A program made the translations under genes and the position numbers. Source: an uncultured Erysipelotrichaceae bacterium (GTDB lineage: Bacteria > Bacillota_I > Bacilli_A > Erysipelotrichales > Erysipelotrichaceae). From it: a stretch of 32,570 bases of DNA. The notes beneath the pieces are model-generated. The model was not told the DNA's origin. It saw only the letters and a list, made by a program, of their open reading frames with translations, and ran no database searches. The stretch covers positions 1 to 32,570 of the forward strand of contig CAKMJZ010000036.1 of assembly GCA_927435855.1 (NCBI GenBank), written 5' to 3'. Position 1 is the first letter of the stretch; each line of letters starts with the position of its first letter. This document shows positions 24,662 through 32,206 of this stretch, in pieces.

Positions 24662-24690
24662 AGTATACTCGTTCGTTTTTACTTTCACAA
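24662..24690 (-). promoter_or_regulatory. Promoter of the ABC exporter operon with overlapping inverted repeat
   Basis: TTGTGA, 17 bases, TATACT on the minus strand, about 20 bp before the ATPase start codon. An exact 8-bp inverted repeat, TGAAAGTA (24658-24665) and TACTTTCA (24680-24687), covers the promoter and could be an operator for a local regulator. Confidence 0.7.
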
Positions 24691-24691
24691 T

Positions 24692-24713
24692 ATAAAACTC
24701 CCTTTCGGGAGTT
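24692..24713 (-). terminator. Terminator after the FtsX-like permease
   Basis: AACTCCC and GGGAGTT form a 7-bp stem around a GAAA tetraloop (minus strand), followed by TTTTATATT. It separates the permease gene from the exporter promoter directly downstream. Confidence 0.78.
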
Positions 24714-24752
24714 GGTTTTTCTGAAAATACGAGCAACTGATCTTTGATTATG

Positions 24753-25558
24753 CTAAATATCCATCTTTAATGCATCCACAATATTATCGCTCCGTATTCT
24801 TGCTACCGAATATGACATGGTTATGAACACCAGAGTGAAAATAACCAGTGTCACAAACGCAAAGCTTCCATAGGGTATTTGTACATCAACAATAAATCCA
24901 TCAGACATCGTTTGATTGATCAACGCAATGATAAATAATGATATTGGAAATCCAAACATCAACGAGCTCAATCCGTAGAACACACTTTCAAAGCGAACCA
25001 TTTTGTCAAAGCTCTGTGGTGTCATCCCTACCGATCGCAACATAGCAAACTCTTTTCTGCGCAGCTGAACGTTTGTTGTTATCGTATTGATGATGTTCAT
25101 CACACTAATCAATGAGATAAGGATGATGAAACCATAGACAAATACTTCCATCACCAAAATGGTGTTTGAAGTATTTCGATACTCAGATTTCATGTTATAG
25201 ATAATGAAACGAACTTCATCAGATTCATTAAGATATTCTCGGATTTCAACTTCATGCATCAGATCGTTTTTAGATTCCATGAATATATCATAATAAAGGA
25301 GCTCATTGTCTATCAAAGATGCAACGGAATCTTGATTGGTTATAAGAATTACTCCATAAAACATGCTATTTGAATATCCTAGGGGTGCCTTGTCGGTGAA
25401 AGATACGATATTAAGTTGTGCATTCTTGGTGATTTCACCACTTTCTGAATGGGTAATCTCGACATTAGCCGTAAACGGTTTCTCTTCAAAGATTTTTCCT
25501 GTGTAGCGCTTGTTATTGAAACTGTCCTTGGCTATATTGAGAACTATCACATTATTAG
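24753..25558 (-). CDS. FtsX/MacB-like ABC permease, N-terminal part lost at the junction
   Basis: About 268 C-terminal codons of a permease that should be larger. An extracytoplasmic region (IVLNIAKDSFNN to about SEYRNTSNT) leads into three membrane segments with the FtsX core: VMNIINTITTNVQLRRKEFA, then LRSVGMTPQSFDKM, and a last segment ending in ARIRSDNIVDALKMDI. The frame stays open beyond 25558 to 25733, but that part is the antisense of a TraB gene, is not part of this protein, and the GC content changes. No reliable start exists. The partner ATPase is not in view. The family exports lipoproteins or peptides, or senses antibiotics. Confidence 0.85.
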
Positions 25559-25568
25559 AATCCCTTGT
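25548..25568. other. Junction between two genome types
   Basis: At about 25558 two minus-strand genes are cut at once. The TraB gene loses everything after KENKGF, and the FtsX-like gene loses its beginning. Base composition, gene families and codon choice change at the same place. There is no IS, tRNA or att-like repeat at the join. Confidence 0.8.
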
Positions 25569-25803
25569 TTTCCTTGAGTATCGTCTTGATATTGAGGTTT
25601 TCCCAGCCCTGGACCTCGGTCCTTGAACGATAGCGTCCTTCGTCGAGTTCCACGCAGATGCGGTCGGGACCAATCTCGTCGATTGTTCGGGCAACTTCAT
25701 CGACACTATCTTGGGATACGTGTGCCGTTCCAATTAAAGTAATCTCTTTGCCGTCGGCACAAACAAGCCGTTGCATGGTATCGCTGATCCGTTCGATTGT
25801 CAC
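25558..25803 (-). CDS. TraB/PrgY-family protein, 5' fragment
   Basis: 82 codons remain. The start is GTG 25803, with GGAGG 7 bp upstream, giving an N-terminus like VTIERISDTMQRLVCADGKE. ITLIGTAHVSQDSVDEV and IGPDRICVELDEGRY are the metal-binding-type motifs of the TraB/TIKI family, followed by WENLNIKTILKENKGF, where the family would continue for a further ~200-300 residues. Here it stops at TAA right at the junction. Members are membrane-associated, possibly peptidase-like, related to pheromone shutdown protein PrgY; the bacterial function is poorly known. Confidence 0.83.
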
Positions 25804-25805
25804 CC

Positions 25806-25834
25806 TTGATCCTCCACGTTTGTACAAATATACT
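25806..25834 (+). promoter_or_regulatory. Possible divergent promoter of lysO
   Basis: TTGATC, 17 bases, TATACT on the plus strand, about 65 bp before the lysO start. Its -10 box overlaps that of the TraB promoter, so the two would compete for polymerase. Confidence 0.45.
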
Positions 25835-25855
25835 TATGATGGACAAAAGGTACAA
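25827..25855 (-). promoter_or_regulatory. Promoter of the TraB gene
   Basis: TTGTAC, 17 bases, TATATT on the minus strand, about 20 bp upstream of the TraB start codon. Confidence 0.6.
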
Positions 25856-25898
25856 GGACTTGCTTGAGTAAGGCAGATGTTTCCGCTAGTGTGTCGGT

Positions 25899-26819
25899 AT
25901 GCAGACGCTATGGTATCTCCTCAAATTGTTCCTCAGCCTTGGTCTTGGCGCGCTGGTTGCCCATTTGGCGGGAAAACAGCGGTTCCATAAGGGAACCGGG
26001 AAAGCCTTGGATGGTATCCTCTACAGCTTGTTGTTCCTCATGGGGGTCAACACCGCGAGGATTCCCGATATCAAATCCCAAATCATGCAGATTGGGCTCG
26101 ATGCGATTGTGGCTACGGTTCTGGTGACTATCGGATGCATCGTCACCGCCGTTTTGTTGGGGTTGCTGCTGAATAGGAAGGTGAGCCCTTCGCAACGTGT
26201 CGTGCAACGGATTACATGGGACAGGCTGAAAACACCGGTGGTTATGATCTCGATTGTGATAGCCGGGATTGCCATGGCATTGGTAACCCCTTGGTTCGAC
26301 TGGTTTGAAAGCTCGATGATAACCATTATCCTTTATCTATTGCTGTTTCTTGTGGGTATGCAGATGGTCCAGCATGAAGTGGATCTGATTCCCCTGTTGA
26401 AATCCCCATTGATGTTCCTGTTGCCACTCTCAACCGTCCTGGGAACGTATTTGGGTGCTTTGGTATTCCCCTTGGTCTCCACCTACACTCTCCGGGACTC
26501 CCTGGCGCTTGTCTCGGGATTCGGCTGGTACTCATTATCGGGAGTCTTGATCAGCAGTCTCGGCGACCCCCAGTTGGGAGCAGTCTCCTTTTTAAGCAAT
26601 CTGTTCAGGGAGTCGCTGGCATTCATCCTCATTCCGGTTGTATCTGCACTATCCCATGCCTCCTTTTCCGCCATCAGCATAGCCGGGGCGACAAGTATGG
26701 ACGTCACACTGCCGTTGTTGAAAAAGAGTCTTGGCGATTCTGTGGTTCCCTTGGCGATCGCACACGGAGTGATCATGACGCTCCTTGCGCCGTTTCTCAT
26801 TCCGTTGTGGTTTGTATAG
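25899..26819 (+). CDS. lysO: LysO-family (DUF340) lysine exporter
   Basis: 306-residue membrane protein with about eight hydrophobic segments. Family motifs: ARIPDIKSQIMQIGLDA near residue 55, GFGWYSLSGVLISSLG near 208-223, NLFRESLAFILIP and AGATSMDVTLPL in the second repeat, and the terminal IAHGVIMTLLAPFLIP. LysO exports lysine or its toxic analogues in E. coli. No clear Shine-Dalgarno precedes ATG 25899, so the exact start is uncertain. It runs tail to tail into the gene at 26797-27225 with a 23-bp overlap. Confidence 0.9.
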   Translation: MQTLWYLLKLFLSLGLGALVAHLAGKQRFHKGTGKALDGILYSLLFLMGVNTARIPDIKSQIMQIGLDAIVATVLVTIGCIVTAVLLGLLLNRKVSPSQRVVQRITWDRLKTPVVMISIVIAGIAMALVTPWFDWFESSMITIILYLLLFLVGMQMVQHEVDLIPLLKSPLMFLLPLSTVLGTYLGALVFPLVSTYTLRDSLALVSGFGWYSLSGVLISSLGDPQLGAVSFLSNLFRESLAFILIPVVSALSHASFSAISIAGATSMDVTLPLLKKSLGDSVVPLAIAHGVIMTLLAPFLIPLWFV

Positions 26820-27225
26820 CGGCGATCAGTTGGATCGCAAAGTCGGATTCACGCTCCTTGTAAACGCGGACGAAGAATTGCATTTCATCTTCCTGTTGGG
26901 AATCCCCCGATAGGACGAACCGATTGAGTAGGGGGATGAGGGCTGTTCCGGTTTGGGGAGGAAAGGTAAGCTGGGAGAACAGGTAGGTTCCCATGGGAAT
27001 AGCGATAAGGCTTGGCTCTGTTTCCTCCGGCTCGCGGAAGGCAACCGAATGGCAGTTCAGGATACAGATTTCATCTGTCATCGTCGCAGAGCAAACCATG
27101 CATCCGTCGGATCCGATAGGGCTTTCCTCGAGTTTTCGCAGAAGCATGTCGAAGGATTGGTCGCACTGCTTGGGGTTTTCCAGAATATGTGTATAGGATA
27201 AGGGTTGTTGTAGATGCAGTTTCAT
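26797..27225 (-). CDS. Hypothetical protein, unrecognised
   Basis: 142 codons from ATG 27225 (MKLHLQQPLSYTHILENP) to TGA 26797, with balanced amino-acid content and a C-terminal VRVYKERESDFAIQLIAAI. It has four cysteines and no signal peptide or membrane segment. A longer minus-strand frame extends to 27654, but that extension is the shadow of the plus-strand metalloprotease gene. The ribosome site is poor. The start lies only 16 bp from the divergent neighbour start, leaving no separate promoter space. It may be a real small cytosolic protein, but I cannot assign a family. Confidence 0.55.
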   Translation of the reverse strand: MKLHLQQPLSYTHILENPKQCDQSFDMLLRKLEESPIGSDGCMVCSATMTDEICILNCHSVAFREPEETEPSLIAIPMGTYLFSQLTFPPQTGTALIPLLNRFVLSGDSQQEDEMQFFVRVYKERESDFAIQLIAAIQTTTE

Positions 27226-27241
27226 GGGAGATGCACTGTTC

Positions 27242-27973
27242 ATGGATAGGATTGTAGTAAAAACAGCTGGCAAAGTACAGTATGAACTCATCAGAAAATC
27301 GAATAGGCGCCGGATTGCCTTGCGAGTAACCGACGATGCACGTGTAGTGGTTTCAGCACCAAGCAGAACCCCAAGGACAACGATAGATCGGTTTGTCGCG
27401 GACCACGTCGATTGGATAGAACGGAAACTTGCGGCTGTCGGCTCATTGCCAAAGACTCTTCCCGAACATACGTACATGGACGGCGACCGCTTCCTGGTTT
27501 TTGGGGAGGAGAAGATCCTGAAGGTCCAGAGGGGTGGAGTAGCTACCACCACTTGCGAGCTTGTGGAGGATACCTTGGTGGTCCACGCCCGCAATGGGGC
27601 AAAAGGTGGAGCAATCGGAAAAGCGATCACGCTTTGGTACGTGGAACTTGGCAACCAGGTATATGGCGAGCTGGTGGAGAAGTGGATAAGCAGGATCGGG
27701 CAAGCCGAAGTGAGCCGACCTGTGGTGGTTTCAATGGCCTCCTACCCCAAGCGTATGGGCAGTTGCTCCCAGAAGGGAGACCTGCGGTTTGCGATCCGTT
27801 CATTGATGCTGCCGTTACCATTGGTGGATTATCTGGCGTTGCACGAGGTTGCCCATCTGGTTCACTTCAATCATGGAGATGCCTTCAAGCGAATGCTTGG
27901 GGAATGTATGCCGGACTGGAAACATCGACAACATGAGATGTCCTCCTTGCGAATCAGAACCGCGCATATTTGA
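27242..27973 (+). CDS. YgjP-like (DUF45) zinc metallopeptidase domain protein
   Basis: 243 residues. The N-terminal part has the family pattern (ELIRKSNRRRIALRV, then VVVSAPSRTP and HVDWIERKL). The C-terminal part has the zinc motif LHEVAHLVHFNHGDAF with HExxH, preceded by LPLVDYLAL. The usual third ligand, a histidine in FNHGDAF, is present. Proteins of this family occur alone or next to restriction systems. Their substrates are not established. I prefer ATG 27242 because conserved sequence starts there; an in-frame ATG at 27224 is also possible, and neither has a good ribosome site. Confidence 0.88.
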   Translation: MDRIVVKTAGKVQYELIRKSNRRRIALRVTDDARVVVSAPSRTPRTTIDRFVADHVDWIERKLAAVGSLPKTLPEHTYMDGDRFLVFGEEKILKVQRGGVATTTCELVEDTLVVHARNGAKGGAIGKAITLWYVELGNQVYGELVEKWISRIGQAEVSRPVVVSMASYPKRMGSCSQKGDLRFAIRSLMLPLPLVDYLALHEVAHLVHFNHGDAFKRMLGECMPDWKHRQHEMSSLRIRTAHI

Positions 27974-28215
27974 TTCCCCAACGAAACGAGGGTAGCGGAA
28001 CAATTACTATTGGTCCATTACCGAGTGAGTGCAGGAAACGTAGGGTGAGATACCCCGCCACTTGGGGCGGTAGCGGGGGCGAAGCCTCCCGGGTCCGGCT
28101 CCTGCCCTGGGGTTGCGATACCATTCATCCCTTGTCGCAGCAAAATTGGCACGAATCTACCAATCGGCCATGATTTGTGATATAACGGGAAGACGAAACC
28201 GATGTGGGAGGACGC
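27974..28215. other. Intergenic region with a GC-rich, hairpin-rich core
   Basis: No gene. Bases ~28050-28120 are far richer in GC than the flanks. They can form CCGCC/GGCGG and GGGGGC-GAA-GCCTCC (28075-28089) hairpins, and CCGGGTCCGG adds another. No T tract follows, so a simple terminator is unlikely. An extended -10 (TG-A-TATAAC at 28178-28186) near the right end may be the promoter of the flavoprotein gene. Confidence 0.45.
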
Positions 28216-29448
28216 ATGAAACCGGATACTTTGGCACCTGGCATCCACCGTGTATATGCACGTATTGGCGATAGGGATTTGTTCGAGGGCATTTGGCCGA
28301 TACCTCATGGGGTGTTGTTGAACTCGTATGTTGTGCAGGGAACCGAGAAGACTGCCTTCATCGATCTTGTGAAGGATTGGGAAGGAGCTGTTGGTGCTGT
28401 CGAGCAGCAGATGGCCGCCCTTGGCCTATCGTTCAAGGATATCGATTACCTTGTTTTGAACCACATGGAGCCGGACCACACCGGTTCGTTGGCCGAATTG
28501 TGCAAACAGAATCCCAACATCGAAATCCTCTGTACCAAAAAAGCGGTTCCGCTTGTCGAAGCCTTCTACGGAATAACGGAAAAGGTCAGATCTGTCGCGT
28601 CGAAAGAGACTGTCGATCTCGGGGGCAAGACTCTGGTTTTCGAAGAGACGCCGAATATCCATTGGCCTGAGACGATGATGACGTACGTGCCGGAGGACGG
28701 GGTGCTCTTCTCCTGTGATGCCTTCGGATCGTTCGGCCAATATGAACATTGTTTCGACGACGAATTGACCACAGCCGAATGGGAGCTGCTCATACCCGAA
28801 ACCGAACGCTACTATGCCAACATCGTCTCCTCGTTCAGCCAATTCGTACTGCGGGGTATCCAAAAATTGGCTGGACTCGATATCCGTATGGTTGCCCCGA
28901 GCCACGGAATCGTGTGGAGGAAAGATCCTGCGAGGATTATCGAACTGTACAAGACGTTGGCCGAAGATATGAACGGGCCAGCCGAAGCGGAAGTGACCTT
29001 CGTATGGAGCAGCATGTACGGCAATACGGCAGCACTTGTCCCCATAATCAAGAAGACACTTGAGGATGAAGGTTTGACGGTAAGGATGCATGAGGTCCCC
29101 AAGGAGCATGCCTCCTTCGTACTGGCATCCGCTTGGCGCACAAGCGGCCTGGTTATCGGCATGCCGACGTACGAATACCGCATGTTCCCTCCCATGTACC
29201 ATATCTTGGATATCCTCGAGAGAAGCCATGTGAACAATCGCAAGGTCATGCGTTTCGGTTCCTTCGGATGGTCCGGCGGTGCCCAAAAGCAATTCGACCC
29301 TTTCGTTGAATCCTTGAAGTGGGATTGTGTCGGAGTCATAGAATATCAAGGGGCTCCTACTGAAGACGATAAGGCAAGGGCAATCGGCACAGCAAAAGAA
29401 CTGGCTCGCAGTGTGAAGGACTGGAGCCGGAAGAAAACAGTGGAATAA
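28216..29448 (+). CDS. FprA-family A-type flavoprotein (flavo-diiron protein)
   Basis: 410 residues. The N-terminal metallo-beta-lactamase-like domain carries the diiron motif HMEPDH (~77-82) and downstream ligands in FSCDAFGSFG and APSHG. The C-terminal flavodoxin domain starts around residue 260 with the FMN loop SSMYGNT and GMPTYEY. Such proteins reduce oxygen to water or nitric oxide to nitrous oxide in anaerobes, protecting them from oxidative or nitrosative stress. GGGAGGA lies about 4 bp before ATG 28216. No rubredoxin partner is in view. Confidence 0.94.
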   Translation: MKPDTLAPGIHRVYARIGDRDLFEGIWPIPHGVLLNSYVVQGTEKTAFIDLVKDWEGAVGAVEQQMAALGLSFKDIDYLVLNHMEPDHTGSLAELCKQNPNIEILCTKKAVPLVEAFYGITEKVRSVASKETVDLGGKTLVFEETPNIHWPETMMTYVPEDGVLFSCDAFGSFGQYEHCFDDELTTAEWELLIPETERYYANIVSSFSQFVLRGIQKLAGLDIRMVAPSHGIVWRKDPARIIELYKTLAEDMNGPAEAEVTFVWSSMYGNTAALVPIIKKTLEDEGLTVRMHEVPKEHASFVLASAWRTSGLVIGMPTYEYRMFPPMYHILDILERSHVNNRKVMRFGSFGWSGGAQKQFDPFVESLKWDCVGVIEYQGAPTEDDKARAIGTAKELARSVKDWSRKKTVE

Positions 29449-29483
29449 TCGGTTTCACCTTGACGATCGTGTTTCCGGATTCC

Positions 29484-30959
29484 TCAAGAAATGATCGGAC
29501 AGAGATGCCGCAGGAATTCGGCGATTCTCGCAGTCGAAGAAATGGAAACCCGTTCCTTGGGCGAGTGGACATCCATGAGGTTCGGGCCGAGCGAAACGGA
29601 ATCCATACCTTCCACAAGCGAGTTGATGATACCGCATTCCAACCCTGCGTGGATTGCGGTTATCTGCGCTTTCTTGCCCATATGCTTCTTCCATGCCGTG
29701 GCACAGAATCCTGCAAGCGGTGAGGACGGGTCCGGAGTCCATGCCGGGTACGGATTCTCCAGCTTGCATGTGGCTCCAGCGGTCTCGAAAGCCAAAACGG
29801 CCCTTTTCGCAATCATGTCACGGGAAGAGAGTATCGACGATCGATGACTGGTGACCAAGGTATACGCCTTGTCAGTGGTTTTGATAACCGCCAGGTTGGA
29901 GGAGGTCTCCACCATCCCGTCAATGGTCTGGCTCATCCGTTCGACACCGTGTGGAGCAAGACACAGTGCATTGATCATAGCCTCGCTCTGTTGTGCCGTC
30001 GATGCTTCGGTCGCCTGCTTCCTTGACTTGGCGATAATCAGGTTGATTCCCGGATCTGCTTGTGCATATTCCTTCTTGAGGTCCTTCAATACTTGTGTGG
30101 CAATCGATTCTACAAGCTCAAGCCGTTCCGAGGGTATCGAAACGGTTGCACGGCAACTGCTGGGAATGACATTGCGTTTTGTGCCACCTGCCATGTGCAC
30201 CAACCGGACAGTACATTCGTCCGATATCGTTCGCAACAGACGGGCCATACAGGATATCGCATTTGCACGCTGTTTGTGGATTTCTCCACCCGAATGTCCC
30301 CCAAGCAATCCGTCGAGCGTCACATCCAACAAGAGTTCACGTTTGGTGACCGGGGATAGTTCAAGCGGCACGGATGCGTTGATTTCAACACCTCCGGCAC
30401 AACCGATGAAGAAGATTCCCTCTTCCTCACTATCCAGGTTGAGCATCTTCCTGCTATCTATCATGGATGCATCGAGTCCGAAGGCGCCTTCCAATCCGGT
30501 TTCTTCCGAAGTGGTGAAAATCGCTTCCAATGGACCATGTGAAGCTTCGGGATCGGTGAAAAGGTCGAGGGCCAGGGCAATAGCGATCCCATTGTCGGCT
30601 CCAAGAGTCGTTCCTCTGGCCTTGAGCCAATCCCCGTCGCGTTCAAGCACCAATGGATCGGTGGCAAAGTTGAATTCGACATCGTCCTCCTTTACACAGA
30701 CCATATCCATATGGCCTTGCAATGCCAGGGAGGGGACATGCTCCATTCCTTTCGTTGCCGGAACCTTGATAATCACATTTCCAGCATCATCGACTTGGAA
30801 AGCGAACCCATGTTTCTTGGCGAATTCGACCAGGTATGCGCGTACTTGACCTTCGTTCCCCGATTCCCGCGGAATCTGGGTAAGATCGAGAAAATAATTC
30901 CAAAGCCTTTGCGGCTGCAAGCCTTCGACCGCACGTTCAGATGCACCATGTTGAGCCAT
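29484..30959 (-). CDS. pepD: Aminoacyl-histidine dipeptidase (M20 family)
   Basis: 491-residue cytosolic dipeptidase with broad Xaa-His and related specificity. Two-zinc site: LQGHMDMVC, GADNGIAIAL, TSEETGLEGA, LNLDSEE, and the C-terminal HAGLECGII. The lid domain contains GLLGGHSGGEI. It starts at ATG 30959 with an AGGGGGA just before it; the spacing is short. It follows nagA by 22 bp on the same strand and probably shares its transcript. It converges on the flavoprotein gene with a 35-bp gap that holds no visible terminator. Confidence 0.94.
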   Translation of the reverse strand: MAQHGASERAVEGLQPQRLWNYFLDLTQIPRESGNEGQVRAYLVEFAKKHGFAFQVDDAGNVIIKVPATKGMEHVPSLALQGHMDMVCVKEDDVEFNFATDPLVLERDGDWLKARGTTLGADNGIAIALALDLFTDPEASHGPLEAIFTTSEETGLEGAFGLDASMIDSRKMLNLDSEEEGIFFIGCAGGVEINASVPLELSPVTKRELLLDVTLDGLLGGHSGGEIHKQRANAISCMARLLRTISDECTVRLVHMAGGTKRNVIPSSCRATVSIPSERLELVESIATQVLKDLKKEYAQADPGINLIIAKSRKQATEASTAQQSEAMINALCLAPHGVERMSQTIDGMVETSSNLAVIKTTDKAYTLVTSHRSSILSSRDMIAKRAVLAFETAGATCKLENPYPAWTPDPSSPLAGFCATAWKKHMGKKAQITAIHAGLECGIINSLVEGMDSVSLGPNLMDVHSPKERVSISSTARIAEFLRHLCPIIS

Positions 30960-30981
30960 GCATTCCCCCTAGAGCAAGTTG

Positions 30982-32163
30982 TTATGAAAAATTGTCACGT
31001 ATCATAGTACCACGGATAAACAGGCCCTTGACGACAAAATCCTCGTCGAAAACCACGATATTTGCCAGGTATCCCGGAGTCAACCGTCCCATGAGCGACA
31101 TATCGTAGATACGTGCCGGATTGGCGGTAGCCATCTGTATCGCCGACTCGATGGGAACTTCCCAATCCACGAGATTCTTCACACCTTGCAGCATGGTAAG
31201 CGAGGAGCCCAACATGACATCGGGATCATCCGCCCTGTGGAACGCCCCATCATCGGCCAGGATTGCGATTTCCTTGTTGGACAATAGCTCGCCACCCTTT
31301 TGCATGGTTGGCTTCAAGGAATCGGTAACCAATACGACGTTCCTGACTTGTTTGTCTTTTAAAAGCAACTTGACCAATTCCGGGTGCACGTGTACTCCGT
31401 CGGCAATCACTTCGCACTGCATATCCTGCTCGATCAGAATAGCTCCGACCGTACCCGGGTTCCTTTGGTGGAGTCGGCTCATCGCATTGAAGAAGTGGGT
31501 CGAGTGGAGTATTCCGACCTGCATGCCCTCAATAATGTTCTCATAGGTGGCATTCGTATGTCCTGCAAGCAAAACGACACCCCGTTTGATTGCAGTGAGT
31601 GCCAATTCTCGCATCCCCTTCAATTCTGGGGCTACCGTCATACAGACAATATGGCCTTTGCCCGCTTCAATAATCTTTTCGAACAAGGCCACGTCGACCG
31701 GTTTGACGCCGTCGGCATTTTGTGCCCCCAACCGGGCCGAGGAGATGAACGGACCCTCCACATTGATCCCAAGTATGGTGGCTCCGGTTTCCTCTCCTAT
31801 CGCCTCGACCGTGGCTTCGATCGATGCGAGCATCCTCTCGGTCGTATCTGTGTAGATGGTTGGAAAGAATCCGGTCACCCCAAAATCGGCCAACCGTTCG
31901 GACATGCCGAGGATCGATTCGGTCTTCGCGTCTTCGGTTCCGAATCCTCCGATTCCATGGATATGGGTGTCGATGAATCCGGGTGCGATGAAGGCGCCCT
32001 TGACGTCGATGGTTTCTGTGCCTGGGGGAAAGCGCTTCTGCTGGAAGCGTTTCATGTTGAAAATGTCTCCGATGTTTCCTTCGGAATCAATGAACAAACC
32101 GCAATTCTGCAATTTCGCCGAACCGGTGACTATGGTTCCATTGATCAGGACGGTGGTTCCCAT
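30982..32163 (-). CDS. nagA: N-acetylglucosamine-6-phosphate deacetylase
   Basis: 393 residues. Removes the acetyl group from GlcNAc-6-P, giving glucosamine-6-P in amino-sugar and wall recycling. Amidohydrolase motifs: HIHG (His67, His69), NVEGPFIS with Glu136, AGHTNAT with His202, THFFNAMS with His223, and the catalytic Asp281 in LVTDSL. AAGAGG lies about 7 bp before the ATG. It lies between a MATE transporter gene and pepD, all on the minus strand and closely spaced. nagB and a sugar transporter are not in view. Confidence 0.95.
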   Translation of the reverse strand: MGTTVLINGTIVTGSAKLQNCGLFIDSEGNIGDIFNMKRFQQKRFPPGTETIDVKGAFIAPGFIDTHIHGIGGFGTEDAKTESILGMSERLADFGVTGFFPTIYTDTTERMLASIEATVEAIGEETGATILGINVEGPFISSARLGAQNADGVKPVDVALFEKIIEAGKGHIVCMTVAPELKGMRELALTAIKRGVVLLAGHTNATYENIIEGMQVGILHSTHFFNAMSRLHQRNPGTVGAILIEQDMQCEVIADGVHVHPELVKLLLKDKQVRNVVLVTDSLKPTMQKGGELLSNKEIAILADDGAFHRADDPDVMLGSSLTMLQGVKNLVDWEVPIESAIQMATANPARIYDMSLMGRLTPGYLANIVVFDEDFVVKGLFIRGTMIRDNFS

Positions 32164-32206
32164 ATGGTGCCTCTTACCTAGAATATAAAGCCCGGCTATC
32201 GGACGG

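Noticed and set aside
25559-25733. N-terminal 58 residues of the apparent 326-residue permease
   Set aside because: They are translated from the TraB coding sequence in another frame across the junction and resemble no permease.
27226-27654. N-terminal half of a 285-codon minus-strand frame
   Set aside because: It is the antisense shadow of the HExxH metalloprotease gene.
28426-29349. 307-codon minus-strand frame under the flavoprotein gene
   Set aside because: Antisense shadow of a clearly recognised gene in GC-richer sequence.
29851-30849. 332-codon plus-strand frame under pepD
   Set aside because: Ser/Pro-rich antisense shadow of a conserved M20 peptidase.
31384-32181. 265-codon plus-strand frame under nagA
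   Set aside because: Antisense shadow of nagA with no family features.
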